A stretch of DNA of 64,000 nt from Planctomycetaceae bacterium (GCA_029243145.1 JAQWSQ010000077.1:1-64000), one strand, 5' to 3'. Positions 48,319 through 58,744 are shown, numbered from the stretch's first letter. A program made the numbers and translations. The notes: generated from the sequence alone by a model not told the origin.

Positions 48319-50691
48319 ATGATGATGTCGCTGATTTTAAGATGTTGCTTCTTGGGGATGGTTTTCGTCCCATCGACTCTGTTGTGGGCGCAAGCAGACA
48401 CAGCTTCCGATCCTTCAGAGAGTGTCGACCCTATCGAGTTGGCATTGAAACGCCGGCTAATCGATCCCGAATTACCACTCAAAGAAGTTCAGGAATTCAC
48501 CGAGCGACGGGTCTTACCCGTTCCCGATATTCAATCGGTCCCGGAATGGGAATTATTCACCCAACAGACGCGTCAGCGATTGATGACAGAAGTTGTCCTA
48601 CGCGGAGCCGCTCAAGAATGGGCGCAAGCTCCCACGACATTCGAGCAAGTCAGCGTGATCGACATGCGAGACTATCGCATTCGGAAGTTACGTTTCGAAG
48701 CAGTCCCCGGGTTATGGATTCCCGCCCTCTTGTACGAACCGAAAAACCTCTCCGGGAAAGTTCCCGTCTTTCTCAATGTGAATGGACACGATGGAAACGG
48801 AACAGCCGCCGATTACAAACAGACGCGATGTATCAATCAGGCGAAGCGAGGCATCATCTCGTTGAATCTGGAATGGGTTGGCATGGGACAATTAAAGACA
48901 CCCGGATTCGATCATTACAAAATGAATCAGTTGGATCTCTGCGGCACGAGCGGCCTCGCTGTGCATTACCTGTCTCAGAAGCGTGCGCTCGATATTCTTC
49001 TGCAACAGCCGCACGCCGATCCCAAGCGTGTGGGAGTCGCGGGACTTTCGGGAGGTGGTTGGCAAACCATTTTCATTAGCGGTATCGATGACCGAGTGAC
49101 GTTATCGAATCCTGTCGCCGGGTATTCGAGTTTCAAAACACGCGCCCGCTTTCAGTCTGACTTGGGCGACTCCGAGCAAACACCTTCTGATCTGGCGACG
49201 GTCGCCGATTACAGTTTGTTGACCGCCATGAGAGCACCTCATGCGACTTTGCTCACGAACAATTCGGAAGATGCGTGCTGCTTCAAAGCCGAACATGCGC
49301 AACCTCCCTTAGTTCAGGCCGCCTCACCATTGTTCGATCTTTATCACAAACGGGCTTGGCTCAGAACGCACGTCAATCATGATCCCGGCAGTCATAATTT
49401 TGAGCAGGATAATCGCGAGCAGTTATACAAAATGATCGGCGATCATTTTTTCGGCGGTCTCCAACCGGTCGTCGCTCACTTCAATGCGAAGGCGATGGAC
49501 ACTCACGAGATCACTCAAGCCCAATTAACTCGTCTTCTCGGTAAGAACGCTCTCCCTTATGTCGAAACAACCAGTGGTTTGTTTGCCGATGTCCGCCGCC
49601 AAATGAAAGCCCAAGACCCGGCACTTAAACGTCCCGACTTGGTCATTCTGGTCAGCCGACACTTCGACGGACAAACACCAGAATCGCTCGCAGAGATGAC
49701 GGTTCCCGCTCTTGATGGTGAGGTGCCGTTGTCAGAACTTCTCACGCTGACTTCGATCACAGATCCAAACTTCGACGCCGACTATTTGGCTGAGGAGATT
49801 GATTGTGCCGACGAAATCAAAACCGCCGAACAATTGAACGTCCCCCTCCCGGAAGACAATAGTGACTTTCATCAGTTGGCGGTTGCGTTGACGGATGAAA
49901 TGTCCGATTACCCGTTGCCTCCGGGAGAAGCTCCCCGTTCCTGGCTTGTCCAGCATCGAAAGGAATTACGGGAAACCGTCAGCTTTCACGATTACGATGT
50001 CCACGCTTTGCTTGAAAAGGAAGAACAGTCGGACGGTCTCACGATCAAGTATTGGTGGTTGCGCGTCGGAGGGCTATGGACCTTGCCGGCAACAGAATTC
50101 ATTCCCGCCAGCAATCCCGCAGAATGTGTGATGCTTATGGCCGATGATGGGCGCGGCACTGTTGCTGATGCGGTTTCTTCAGCGATTGAGAAAGATCAAC
50201 GAGTTCTGGCCATCGACCCGTTCTATTTGGGGGAATCCAAAATATCGAAGCGGGATTTTCTGTATGGCTTGTTGGTCGCCACGATTGGCGAACGAAACTT
50301 GGGATTACAGGCGTCTCAAATTGCCGCCATTGCCGAGTGGGCGAATGGAACACTTCCTACTCGGAAGCTCACGATTGCCGCTTATGGCCCGAGAACATCA
50401 TTGATGACATTAGTGGCATCCGCCTGCCGGCCATTAACGGCCAACCATCTCGAATTGCACAATTGCTATGCCACGTTGAAGCAGGTCATCGAACGGGATT
50501 CTTCCGTCGATCAGATGCCCGAACTGTTTTGCTTCGGCCTGCTACAGAAGGTTGATATCCTTCTGCAGATCGCTCTCAGTGGAGCAGACACACTTTCTGC
50601 CACCGGCGACATTGATCGCTTGCAGAAAGAGTGGGAGGTCTTTTTGAATGATCAAACCGCCGCCGGCCCAAAGGTGACGGTGGGAAAGTGA
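48319..50691 (+). CDS. Large secreted alpha/beta hydrolase (acetyl xylan esterase-like)
   Basis: This encodes about 790 residues with a signal peptide (MSLILRCCFLGMVFVPSTLLWA). The first half is an alpha/beta hydrolase of the acetyl-xylan-esterase/dienelactone-hydrolase type: VPVFLNVNGHDGNG, NLEWVGMG, and the nucleophile elbow GLSGGG with Ser near residue 243. GSHNF is a likely catalytic His region. The second half (after about residue 480) repeats a weaker hydrolase-like core (ECVMLMADDGRGTVADAVSSAIEKDQRVLAIDPFYLG) that lacks a GxSxG. It may deacetylate plant or algal polysaccharides. Any of three consecutive ATG codons could be the start. Confidence 0.82.
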   Translation: MMMSLILRCCFLGMVFVPSTLLWAQADTASDPSESVDPIELALKRRLIDPELPLKEVQEFTERRVLPVPDIQSVPEWELFTQQTRQRLMTEVVLRGAAQEWAQAPTTFEQVSVIDMRDYRIRKLRFEAVPGLWIPALLYEPKNLSGKVPVFLNVNGHDGNGTAADYKQTRCINQAKRGIISLNLEWVGMGQLKTPGFDHYKMNQLDLCGTSGLAVHYLSQKRALDILLQQPHADPKRVGVAGLSGGGWQTIFISGIDDRVTLSNPVAGYSSFKTRARFQSDLGDSEQTPSDLATVADYSLLTAMRAPHATLLTNNSEDACCFKAEHAQPPLVQAASPLFDLYHKRAWLRTHVNHDPGSHNFEQDNREQLYKMIGDHFFGGLQPVVAHFNAKAMDTHEITQAQLTRLLGKNALPYVETTSGLFADVRRQMKAQDPALKRPDLVILVSRHFDGQTPESLAEMTVPALDGEVPLSELLTLTSITDPNFDADYLAEEIDCADEIKTAEQLNVPLPEDNSDFHQLAVALTDEMSDYPLPPGEAPRSWLVQHRKELRETVSFHDYDVHALLEKEEQSDGLTIKYWWLRVGGLWTLPATEFIPASNPAECVMLMADDGRGTVADAVSSAIEKDQRVLAIDPFYLGESKISKRDFLYGLLVATIGERNLGLQASQIAAIAEWANGTLPTRKLTIAAYGPRTSLMTLVASACRPLTANHLELHNCYATLKQVIERDSSVDQMPELFCFGLLQKVDILLQIALSGADTLSATGDIDRLQKEWEVFLNDQTAAGPKVTVGK

Positions 50692-50714
50692 TGGATGGAA
50701 AGTGACGAATCAAG

Positions 50715-51821
50715 TTACTCGTCGGCCACGTTGATGAAGACTTTTAAGGCGTCTTTTTCTTCGACCAGTAGCCGCATCATTTCTTGGTAGTTGTCGAGTC
50801 CATCAACGGGGTTCGTCAGAATTTTTTCCAACACGCCGGGATAAGAGAGTTCGCCCAACGCGAGATCCTGAATCCCCAATTCAAAATGGCGGAAGTTGGC
50901 GTTCACCGAACCGACGAGAAGTTTGTTACCCAGCACCCAATGCAGGTTGATCGCATCGGCGGGAATTTCCACGGTGTTATCCGAACCCGTGATGCTGGTC
51001 CAGACCACGACGCCGTTGTGTCCGATCAGTTCCATCGATTTGAACGCCATCTTGCTGCTGCCCGTGCATTCGACAATGATGTCGGGTCGTTTGCCGAGTT
51101 GTTCCGTCAGTTCTTCGGGAGTTGTTTCCGAGGTACTGATAAACTTGGCTCCGAGTGAATCGACGATCTCTTGCTTCAGGTGGGGCCCCGGAGAGCGGGC
51201 CATTGTGTAGACTTCCAAGCCGCGCAATCTGAGAATCAAAGTCGCCAGCAAACCAATTTGTCCCGCCCCCATCACGAAGGCCACTTTTGGTTCCCAAACT
51301 TGCAACCGACGTTGGGCATCATAAGCCTGCTGGACGGCCTTCGCCGCACAGCTCATCGGCTCGGCAAGGACGTGCAGGTGCTTCAGCTTGAGGGGCATTT
51401 TGACGATGAATTCGGCATCATCGACGAAGCATTCGGTCATAAACCCATGGAGCAGGTTGATGCCCCGCTCGTAATAGACTTCTTCGCTGGTGATGTCGGA
51501 ACGTCCAATATTGTCGTAAATCGATCCACCCGGCCGTCGGACTGTACAGGTGACATAATCGCCGGGTTCGACGTGTTTGACATGCTCGCCGACCTCTTCG
51601 ACCACTCCGAAACATTCGTGTCCAATGACCAGATAATCGTCCCCGTCCGGTGCATTTCCGTAAAGTGCTTCATTGATTTCGCGGTCGGTCGCGTCCACGC
51701 CGACCTTCAAAACCTTCACTTTCACGCCTCGTCCGTTGGGAATGTCGGAGAGTTTCGGTTCAGGGACTTCACGTATATGGACAGAATTCGGTGTACCCGG
51801 TTTGACGGCAACAGCTTTCAT
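50715..51821 (-). CDS. Zinc-dependent glucose dehydrogenase-like MDR protein
   Basis: This encodes about 368 residues. The ATG at 51821 ([14 protein letters not shown]) is preferred to a TTG at 51839. It is a medium-chain dehydrogenase with the zinc-ligand motif [13 protein letters not shown] and a Rossmann fold ([18 protein letters not shown]). The [10 protein letters not shown] segment and [14 protein letters not shown] resemble archaeal-type glucose 1-dehydrogenases. It probably oxidises an aldose or polyol with NAD(P). The exact substrate cannot be told. Confidence 0.85.
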   Translation of the reverse strand: MKAVAVKPGTPNSVHIREVPEPKLSDIPNGRGVKVKVLKVGVDATDREINEALYGNAPDGDDYLVIGHECFGVVEEVGEHVKHVEPGDYVTCTVRRPGGSIYDNIGRSDITSEEVYYERGINLLHGFMTECFVDDAEFIVKMPLKLKHLHVLAEPMSCAAKAVQQAYDAQRRLQVWEPKVAFVMGAGQIGLLATLILRLRGLEVYTMARSPGPHLKQEIVDSLGAKFISTSETTPEELTEQLGKRPDIIVECTGSSKMAFKSMELIGHNGVVVWTSITGSDNTVEIPADAINLHWVLGNKLLVGSVNANFRHFELGIQDLALGELSYPGVLEKILTNPVDGLDNYQEMMRLLVEEKDALKVFINVADE

Positions 51822-52058
51822 GGCGCTCGTATCACTCAAAAATGACGCGGTTTTCTGGAAGGTCAGGCGACAGCCAAAATTGTAACGGCTTTGCGCAGCG
51901 GTCGCGAACCATTAAACGGTGGTTTATGTCTGTGAAACGAGAGTCTGGCCGGTTTTACGGGCTCTTTCAGATGGGGGGTTCTGCGGGTTGCCAGAGTGAG
52001 ACAGATTTTCTAAGATATTCTCACTTGCAGGGCGTCGCACTCCGGCCTCAGCAGGTAT

Positions 52059-52129
52059 TGCCCGATGGTGTAATGGCAACACACTTGGTTTTGGTCCAAG
52101 CATTCAAGGTTCGAGTCCTTGTCGGGCAA
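52059..52129 (+). tRNA. tRNA-Gln (anticodon TTG)
   Basis: The acceptor TGCCCGA pairs with TCGGGCA, with discriminator A. The anticodon stem is CTTGG/CCAAG around loop TTTTGGT, giving anticodon TTG. The T arm is AAGG-TTCGAGT-CCTT. CCA is not encoded. A terminator hairpin follows. Confidence 0.95.
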
Positions 52130-52138
52130 CTCAGTTTC

Positions 52139-52172
52139 AAAGCCTCCTGCAACCAATGCGGGCGGCTTTTTT
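52139..52172 (+). terminator. Terminator of tRNA-Gln
   Basis: The stem AAGCC-CC-GC pairs with GC-GG-GGCTT with single mismatches, followed by TTTTTT. Confidence 0.75.
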
Positions 52173-52326
52173 CATGCGCTAAACGCTTTCCGGGAAACCA
52201 CTTCGGGCCGGTGCTCGGTCTCCACTGGAATCTTCTTGACCTCTTGCTTACTGGCGGTCAACAATATGATTGTTCACTATTTGCCGACTCTCTCCGTTAA
52301 TAAACAGAGAATACACCAAAGAAGTT

Positions 52327-52749
52327 ATGAATCTTGAAATGCATTACGATGACTGGGAAGACGCAGTCAACAAACTCATGAAGTCAGCGGAAACAACTGC
52401 TGGCGATTGGGATGCATTGCTTTACGAAACAGAAGCTGCTGCGAGGTCTTCCGTTGGTAATTGGCATATCCAGCAGACACTCGGCCTGTACGCAGAGGCA
52501 GCAGCGAAGCTCGAAGAGCGAATTGGAGATGATGCCGACGAACAAATCCGTTTTTGGCACGCTGCCTCAGCGTATGCATTGGCCCTAGCTGCTCTTCACC
52601 ATTTTGAAAACAAGAACACAGCTTATGCGATTGCGCTCGCCAAGCGAGCACTCCATCACTTGGGTCTTGGAGGTGATCCCTTTCCCATTTTTGAAACACT
52701 CATTGCTCAGCTAAGACTGCATTTAGAAGACGCAGCAAGAAGTTCATAA
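52327..52749 (+). CDS. Alpha-helical protein of unknown function
   Basis: This encodes about 140 residues from the ATG at 52327. It is rich in Ala, Leu and His with amphipathic helices (LMKSAETTAGDWDALLYE, HAASAYALALAALHHFEN and YAIALAKRALHHLG) and looks like a small helical repeat. No domain is recognised. It precedes the SUKH-like gene on the same strand in a stretch that follows a tRNA. Confidence 0.55.
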   Translation: MNLEMHYDDWEDAVNKLMKSAETTAGDWDALLYETEAAARSSVGNWHIQQTLGLYAEAAAKLEERIGDDADEQIRFWHAASAYALALAALHHFENKNTAYAIALAKRALHHLGLGGDPFPIFETLIAQLRLHLEDAARSS

Positions 52750-52805
52750 CAAAATCGAAGAGAGTGGTTTTGGGCCTCACACCTACACACAATCGGAGAT
52801 CCGAG

Positions 52806-53393
52806 ATGGAAAGAGTATTTCCAGAACTATTGACGAGATTACACGCTATTAAAATTGGTTCTGCTGATGGAGTAGGGATTGATTTTGAACCGTTCGATGA
52901 GTTTTATTCGAAAGAAGAAACCTCGGAATGGATTAAAGCATGGACAGGAAACTTATCTCTCGACGGCAATGAATATTTGATATTCGGGCAAGATGGCAGT
53001 GGTGGTTATGCAGCATTTTGGTGTGTCAGAGATTCAAAGGATCTCCTTGAACAGCCAATTGTTTTTTTTGGTTCTGAAGGGAAAACTGTAGTCGTGGCTC
53101 AAAATTTCGAGGACTACGTTTGGTTGTTTGCTAATGGTATTGGACCATTTGAGACTGTGGCCTATCCAGATTTGGAGCCACGTCAAAATCAGGAATTCTT
53201 AAGGTTTGCGAAAGAATTCGCTCCGAAAAACGCCTTCTCTGCCATTGAAATTATTAAAAGAGCAAAATCTAAATTTCCAAACTTTGAACAAACTATTGCC
53301 CAATTATGTCATCGATTTCAAGCACAACCAGACAAGTGCCTGCACCACTTGAAACTGCCAAAAAGCTTCGCCCTAAAAACCACTGCCACCTGA
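52806..53393 (+). CDS. SUKH/SMI1-KNR4-like protein
   Basis: This encodes about 195 residues. The central part resembles the SMI1/KNR4 (SUKH) fold: FDEFYSKEETSEWIKAW, YLIFGQDGSGGYAAFWCV, PIVFFGSEGKTVVVAQNFEDY and VWLFANGIGPFE. SUKH proteins often act as immunity proteins to polymorphic toxins, but no toxin is adjacent. Its AT-leaning codon use and position after a tRNA hint at transfer. It overlaps the convergent CvpA-like gene by 21 bases. Confidence 0.65.
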   Translation: MERVFPELLTRLHAIKIGSADGVGIDFEPFDEFYSKEETSEWIKAWTGNLSLDGNEYLIFGQDGSGGYAAFWCVRDSKDLLEQPIVFFGSEGKTVVVAQNFEDYVWLFANGIGPFETVAYPDLEPRQNQEFLRFAKEFAPKNAFSAIEIIKRAKSKFPNFEQTIAQLCHRFQAQPDKCLHHLKLPKSFALKTTAT

Positions 53394-54068
53394 TGGGCGG
53401 GCGTTGTTATTACTTGGCCGGGCGGCATCGTTATCGGTAATCGGAGCGGGAGCTGCAGAGTTCGAGACGGCGAGATTCTCGCGACGGGTCGCATAGCGAA
53501 TGGGGAACGATGCCCAGACCTGATTGCTGGCGTTACCGACGGTCATTTGTGAGCCATCAAAGATGTTCGGGTTGCCCCACTTGCTCAGAGATTTTTCTGA
53601 GACGTATTGAGTGAAACCCAACCACTGACGATCGGGAGCGGCCACTTCAAACAAGTTGCTGCGTTCTGGTTTGAATCCCATGAAATCTCTCGGCACGGGA
53701 GCGGTGTGAAAAGCGGTCAAAAGAAACGCCATGGTGACGTATCCCGAAAGGAGGGCTCCGAACCAGCGGCCCCCTTCGAACAAAGGCTTCTTTGTGTCGG
53801 GGAAACCGGGAGCCACCTTCTCGACGCCGAGTCTCATTGCCGTGACGAGAACCGCGTAGAGCACTAACAAAGAGATGGCATCGGCCCACGCGTTATACGC
53901 GGCTGGTAACATCCCCGAGAGCGCCCCGGCCATCGGTTCAAAGAAATTCATCGCCAGCAATCCCGACAGGATGCAGATGATGGCGGTTTGGAGAGCGCCG
54001 GCAAAGCCTTCACTGGCGACGCACCAAGTCACTCCCGCGAGAATTGCAATGAGTACGATATCAATCAT
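53373..54068 (-). CDS. CvpA-family membrane protein
   Basis: This encodes 231 residues. Four transmembrane helices in the first ~140 residues have CvpA features (MIDIVLIAILAGVTWCVASEG, AADISLLVLYAVLVTAMRLG-like helix, and GGRWFGALLSGYVTMAFLLTAF). A polar tail with Asn/Ala/Pro repeats follows. CvpA proteins contribute to envelope homeostasis. It is downstream of the GspE-type ATPase gene on the same strand. Confidence 0.75.
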   Translation of the reverse strand: MIDIVLIAILAGVTWCVASEGFAGALQTAIICILSGLLAMNFFEPMAGALSGMLPAAYNAWADAISLLVLYAVLVTAMRLGVEKVAPGFPDTKKPLFEGGRWFGALLSGYVTMAFLLTAFHTAPVPRDFMGFKPERSNLFEVAAPDRQWLGFTQYVSEKSLSKWGNPNIFDGSQMTVGNASNQVWASFPIRYATRRENLAVSNSAAPAPITDNDAARPSNNNARPSGGSGF

Positions 54069-54108
54069 AAAAGTTCTGGATTCGTGGTTAAGGTATTCTA
54101 AAAATCGG

Positions 54109-55965
54109 TTACTTCACAACTCGCATCATTTCTTCAACGGAAGTCACACCCATTGCCGCGAGTCGCAAACCTTCTTCTCGCATGTAGAGCATCCCGTTTT
54201 TGCGGGCTTCCGATTTAATCACCGAGACATTGGCACGTTCGCGAATCAAATCTCGCATCCGATCCGTCACAACCAGCAACTCGAAAACTCCCACGCGACC
54301 GCGATAACCTAACCCGCCGCAAGTCTCGCAGACGATCTCCGGGTTCTTGGGAGGGCGGTAGAAATGTTCGACCTTGTCGACCGGCAATCCGGCTGCTTTG
54401 AGGACTTCGGCTTTCGGTTTGTAGGCTTGTTTGCAATCCGGGCAAAGTCGTCGGGCGAGCCGTTGTCCCAGAATTGCCGAGACCGAGTTGGCCACCATGA
54501 ATGGTTCGAGGCCCAGTTCCATCATTCGGAACAATGCCGTGATGGTGTCATTCGCGTGAATGGTTGAAAAAACCATGTGTCCCGTATTGGCGGCCTGGCA
54601 GGCAACTTCCGCAGTTTCCACGTCGCGGATTTCCCCGATCATCACGACATCCGGGTCTTGGCGAAGAATACTTCTCAAGCTGGTGGCAAACGATTGCCCG
54701 GCCCGCTGGTTGATCTCGATCTGGTTGACATTATCCATCTTATACTCAACCGGATCTTCGACGGTGATCACGTTCGATTGATAAGAATCGATGTCATTCA
54801 GACAAGAGTACAGGGTCGTCGATTTACCGGCACCGGTCGGACCACACACCAGCATCAAGCCGTGAGGCTGGTGAACAATCCCTCGCAAGTCGCCCAGAAC
54901 TTTCTTACGCATCCCCATTTTATCGAGAGAGGCGACCGAGTTGGTTTGATCGAGCAGACGTAATGTGAGTTTTTCGCCGTGTCGAGTTCCTTGAGTGGCT
55001 GAGCGAAAATCAATCTCGCGTTCGTATTCCACAACTGCCCGGAAGCTACCATCTTGCGGGCGGCGTTTTTCAGTGATGTCCATTGCCGCCAACACTTTGA
55101 AAATGTTCACAATGGATTCGCCAATCGAACGATCAAAGGGTTCGCTGGGATACATCACGCCGTCGATCCGAATACGAACCGACATTTCATCTTCTTTAGG
55201 TTCGAGGTGGATGTCGGTCGCGCGACGCATGACGGCGTCATACACGAGCTCTTTCGCTCCCATGTATCCTTTGGACTTCATCACCTGTTTTGAGTGGTTG
55301 ACCTCACCCGCTTTTCCATCCGATTTCCCCAGAAACTCGATAGGGGGGCCAGTCGCAGCAGAGTATCCTTCGCTCTTCCCAAGTTGGATTCCGACTTTCG
55401 CCAGCATGCGGTAGGCGACACCTTTCAGATGTTGCTGCGTGAAAATCCGACTGGAAGCCGGCACTCGTTCGTTGTGTTCTTTGACGTAAAATCCAAACGG
55501 AGTGACGTAGCATCCCAGAAGCACAATCAGACCTAATAGAAAGTTCGGCATCATGAAGACCAGCAAAAAGCCGACAAAGCCCGATGAGATCATCACGCCA
55601 TTCCAGAAGAGCGAACCAATTTTGAGGCTGCGAGCATCTTCATCGACCCATTCAGTGGTATGAACCCAGAGAAAAAACAGTCCGATGATCATGACCATTC
55701 CGATCAGATCGTAATACCACCCTAGCCGATTAATCGGCATCTGCGAGATCCCAAACACGGACGACAGTTCGTTCGGGACAATCGGAGTGTTTCCTCGTTG
55801 GAAGGGTCGAGGATCCTGAGTGAACTGATTGGGTGCGGTTGTCGAGGAGGCCACCGTTGTGGCGGGTTGAGTAGTATTAGTGGAGGGGATCGCGTCCTGA
55901 GCGAAAACCGCCGAACTGGCCGCAATCGTTCCGAATACGAAGAACAACATGAACGTACGATACAT
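54109..55965 (-). CDS. GspE/PilB-type secretion ATPase with membrane N-terminus
   Basis: This encodes 618 residues. A signal-peptide-like start (MYRTFMLFFVFGTIAASSAVFA) and about three transmembrane helices occupy the first ~170 residues, which is unusual for a family that is normally soluble. The ATPase core then has Walker A GPTGAGKSTT near residue 376, Asp box EDPVEYKMDNVNQIEINQ, Walker B GEIRDVETAE near residue 445 and a His box IHANDTITA. A zinc tetracysteine motif (CPDCKQAY and CETCGGLGYRGRVG) completes it. It powers type II secretion or type IV pilus-like fibres. No pilin or channel gene is adjacent. Confidence 0.88.
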   Translation of the reverse strand: MYRTFMLFFVFGTIAASSAVFAQDAIPSTNTTQPATTVASSTTAPNQFTQDPRPFQRGNTPIVPNELSSVFGISQMPINRLGWYYDLIGMVMIIGLFFLWVHTTEWVDEDARSLKIGSLFWNGVMISSGFVGFLLVFMMPNFLLGLIVLLGCYVTPFGFYVKEHNERVPASSRIFTQQHLKGVAYRMLAKVGIQLGKSEGYSAATGPPIEFLGKSDGKAGEVNHSKQVMKSKGYMGAKELVYDAVMRRATDIHLEPKEDEMSVRIRIDGVMYPSEPFDRSIGESIVNIFKVLAAMDITEKRRPQDGSFRAVVEYEREIDFRSATQGTRHGEKLTLRLLDQTNSVASLDKMGMRKKVLGDLRGIVHQPHGLMLVCGPTGAGKSTTLYSCLNDIDSYQSNVITVEDPVEYKMDNVNQIEINQRAGQSFATSLRSILRQDPDVVMIGEIRDVETAEVACQAANTGHMVFSTIHANDTITALFRMMELGLEPFMVANSVSAILGQRLARRLCPDCKQAYKPKAEVLKAAGLPVDKVEHFYRPPKNPEIVCETCGGLGYRGRVGVFELLVVTDRMRDLIRERANVSVIKSEARKNGMLYMREEGLRLAAMGVTSVEEMMRVVK

Positions 55966-56262
55966 ATCACATGTCTCAAATTAGGTACGGTCGATCCGAT
56001 TTCAGATCACCGAATATGGATGGTGGAAAAGTTACAAATCATTATCTTAACTCGTAACCTGCCCAATAGGAGTGACTTAGAATTATAAAGGGAGAGTTGA
56101 TCAGGAAGCCAGACCCATCACTTTTTGTTCAATCAAAAATTGATAAAATTCACTGTCTGTATTCACTGACGACATAGACGCATTTGAGTCCGATTGGATT
56201 CATGAAATTCCCCCGATTTGACCAGATTGACCACTTTTTTCTGAGATTGACCGAGGAAACCG
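55966..56262. other. Divergent spacer upstream of dapF
   Basis: This 297-base spacer lies between the GspE-type gene and dapF. It is AT-rich toward dapF. No specific element was recognised. Confidence 0.35.
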
Positions 56263-57096
56263 ATGAAATTCACCAAGATGCAGGGTGCCGGCAACGATTA
56301 CGTCTACGTGAACTGCTTCGAGGAAAAGTTCCCCGCGGATCCCGCAAAACTCGCAATCAGTGTCAGTGATCGACATAAAGGCATCGGTTCGGACGGATTG
56401 ATTCTCATTTGTCCCTCTGAAAACGGACATGCCCGCATGCGAATGTACAACGCCGACGGCAGCGAATCCGAAATGTGCGGGAACGGCATCCGCTGTGTCG
56501 CCAAATACGTCTACGATCACGGAATTGCCAAAGAAGATGTCCTCAGCATCGAAACCGGGAACGGTGTCCTCTCTTTGGAACTCGATGTCCAAAACGGGAT
56601 CGTCGATCAAGTCCGCGTCAATATGGGGCCACCCATTCTCGTCAGCAGCGAAATTCCCACCACGTTGCCCGGCGATCCTCCCGTCAACGCGACGTTATCT
56701 GTGGCTGGAAAAGAGTTGCAAGTCACCTGTGTCTCGATGGGCAACCCCCATTGCATCACGTTCGTCGACGAACTGAATGACGAATGGGTCCACGGCATCG
56801 GTCCACAAGTCGAAACTCACAAAGCCTTCCCCAATCGCGTGAATGCCGAGTTCATTCAGATTGTGTCACCGACCGAAATGATCATGCGGGTCTGGGAACG
56901 TGGATCGGGAGAAACCCAGGCATGTGGGACGGGAGCCTGTGCGTCGGCAGTCGCCGGTGTCTTGACCGGACGGACCGAACGGAAAGTTCTCTGTCACCTG
57001 CCGGGCGGCGATCTGCTCCTCGAATGGCCCGATGCGGGGCCAGTCTTTATGACTGGCCCTGCCGTCGAAGTTTTCAGTGGAGAATGGAACAACTGA
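56263..57096 (+). CDS. dapF: Diaminopimelate epimerase
   Basis: This encodes 277 residues. It converts LL- to meso-diaminopimelate for lysine and peptidoglycan synthesis. The two catalytic cysteines lie in [12 protein letters not shown] (Cys72) and [11 protein letters not shown] (near residue 220). [13 protein letters not shown] opens the protein and [11 protein letters not shown] is conserved. It is followed after 93 bases by the kinase gene. It supports the view that this planctomycete keeps the diaminopimelate pathway. Confidence 0.96.
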   Translation: MKFTKMQGAGNDYVYVNCFEEKFPADPAKLAISVSDRHKGIGSDGLILICPSENGHARMRMYNADGSESEMCGNGIRCVAKYVYDHGIAKEDVLSIETGNGVLSLELDVQNGIVDQVRVNMGPPILVSSEIPTTLPGDPPVNATLSVAGKELQVTCVSMGNPHCITFVDELNDEWVHGIGPQVETHKAFPNRVNAEFIQIVSPTEMIMRVWERGSGETQACGTGACASAVAGVLTGRTERKVLCHLPGGDLLLEWPDAGPVFMTGPAVEVFSGEWNN

Positions 57097-57189
57097 CGGC
57101 TTCGGCCAATACGCTGCAAGTCTGGAAGCTCTTTCGTTATACTGCAGCCTGTTCACATCAATTCAATTTGTAGACAGGATCGTGCATCG

Positions 57190-58191
57190 ATGAGTTACGA
57201 CGTGTTCGGAGTTGGCGCTTCTTTAGTAGATATTCAAGCTCAGGTCGATGATGGCCTGATTCGCGACCTGGGATTCGATAAAGGGATCATGACGCTGGTC
57301 GAAGAAGACGCTCAGCAAAAAGTGCTCGAGCAACTCGCCGGTATCTCGATCACCCGTTGTGCGGGTGGCTCAGCCGCCAATACCATTATGGGAGTCGCCG
57401 ACTTCGGTGGCACCGCCGCCTTCGCCGGTAAAGTCGGTGCGGATGAAATCGGCGAATTCTTTCTGCAAGACATGCGCAAAATGGGCGTGACCATCGAAGT
57501 CCCCACTGCCGAAGGTCAAACCGGCACCAGTGTCGTCTTGATCTCAGACGACGCGCAACGCACGATGCTCACTCACCTGGGAGTCTCGGCCACTCTCGGT
57601 CCCGATGACATCAACGAAGACGAAATCAAAAAAGCCAAGTACGTCTATGTCGAAGGGTATCTCTTCACCGGAGACAGCACCAAAGATGCCGCCTACAAAA
57701 CGATTGAGTTGGCTAAGAAGCACAACGTGAAAGTGGCGTTCACCGTTTCCGATCCGTTTTTGATCGGCCTCTTCCGCGACGAGTTCCTGCAACTCATCGA
57801 AGGCCCGGTTGACCTCCTCTTCTGTAATGAAGAAGAAGCCAAAAGCTTGACCGAAAAAGAAAACCCCATCGATTGTGCTCATGAAATTCACAAACACGCC
57901 GAGAACGTGGCACTCACCATGGGAGGCGACGGCTCCATCCTCATGCACAACGGCGATGTCATTCCCATCGAAAGCGTGCAGGTCAAAGCCATCGATACCA
58001 CCGGAGCAGGGGACATGTACGCCGCCGGAGTCCTGTTCGGTATCACCAATGGATATACCTGGCGACAAGCCGGCCATCTCGCCTCACACGCGGCAGCAAG
58101 AGTCGTCTCACAACTCGGCGCCCGCCTGAAAGATAGCTTCACTGCGGAACAGATCCAAACCTTAATGTCCGAATCCGAGTTGAAGTCCTGA
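57190..58191 (+). CDS. PfkB-family adenosine kinase
   Basis: This encodes 333 residues. It phosphorylates adenosine to AMP, or a similar nucleoside or sugar. PfkB motifs are [16 protein letters not shown] near the substrate site and the C-terminal [12 protein letters not shown] with catalytic Asp275. The opening [19 protein letters not shown] and the [20 protein letters not shown] segment match adenosine kinases of this group. It is downstream of dapF without a clear functional link. Confidence 0.88.
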   Translation: MSYDVFGVGASLVDIQAQVDDGLIRDLGFDKGIMTLVEEDAQQKVLEQLAGISITRCAGGSAANTIMGVADFGGTAAFAGKVGADEIGEFFLQDMRKMGVTIEVPTAEGQTGTSVVLISDDAQRTMLTHLGVSATLGPDDINEDEIKKAKYVYVEGYLFTGDSTKDAAYKTIELAKKHNVKVAFTVSDPFLIGLFRDEFLQLIEGPVDLLFCNEEEAKSLTEKENPIDCAHEIHKHAENVALTMGGDGSILMHNGDVIPIESVQVKAIDTTGAGDMYAAGVLFGITNGYTWRQAGHLASHAAARVVSQLGARLKDSFTAEQIQTLMSESELKS

Positions 58192-58260
58192 ACTTCCATT
58201 GATCAAATCAACCGGCTTGCAGGTTGACTCGTCTGAGTTCTTATTGAGCGATGATAATGT

Positions 58261-58318
58261 CCTTCTCCTCCTCTGGAGGAGAAGATGCCCGAAGGGCGGA
58301 TGAGGAGGTTTTATTGAC
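58261..58318 (+). repeat. Double-hairpin repeat, left of the DUF559 gene
   Basis: Hairpin one is CTTCTCCTCC / GGAGGAGAAG (58262-58284, loop TCT) and hairpin two is GCCC-GAA-GGGC (58287-58297). GGATGAGGAGGTTTTATTGA follows. The copy at 58744 keeps both hairpins with paired base changes. It is also half of an inverted repeat around the DUF559 gene (TGAGGAGGTTTTATTGA against TCAATGAAACCTCCTCA). Confidence 0.75.
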
Positions 58319-58375
58319 ACCTTTGCGCAATGAGAAGGTCTTGATTCTCTTTCTGCTTTCTAGAAAACTGTTCTT

Positions 58376-58744
58376 ATGAGCAGAAAACGCATCGCGGGTG
58401 AGATCGCAAAAAATCATGCCAAACTCCTGCGCAAAAAAATGACAGGCACCGAGCAAAAACTCTGGGGGCTGCTTCGAAACCGCCGACTCAAAAATGAAAA
58501 GTTCCGACGGCAATATCCGATTGGCTCTTACATTGTTGACTTCTATCACGCCGGGCAAAATCTGGTTATCGAGTTGGATGGAGAAAGCCACAACGAACGA
58601 GGTCCGCAAGACATCAAACGCCAGCAATGGCTTGAGGCGGAAGGTTATCGAATTCTGAGAATCAGCAATGACGATGTCATCAAAGAAGAAGAAAATGTGC
58701 TGTTTGCGATTTTGAAAGCATTAGGAAAACCTCTCCCTCAATGA
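58376..58744 (+). CDS. DUF559 (Vsr/endonuclease-like) protein
   Basis: This encodes 122 residues. Its DUF559 pattern is [23 protein letters not shown]-like helices, then [31 protein letters not shown] and [17 protein letters not shown]. The DUF559 fold belongs to the PD-(D/E)xK/Vsr nuclease group, and the D and E in VDFY and ELDG fit the active site. The stop codon lies inside the right-hand inverted repeat. The gene is enclosed by double-hairpin elements, so it may be the protein of a small mobile unit, which is inference. Confidence 0.85.
   Translation: MSRKRIAGEIAKNHAKLLRKKMTGTEQKLWGLLRNRRLKNEKFRRQYPIGSYIVDFYHAGQNLVIELDGESHNERGPQDIKRQQWLEAEGYRILRISNDDVIKEEENVLFAILKALGKPLPQ

Noticed and set aside
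48342-49079. Second plus-strand frame of 245 codons over the large hydrolase gene
   Set aside because: It is an out-of-frame shadow. The hydrolase frame has the signal peptide and GLSGGG.
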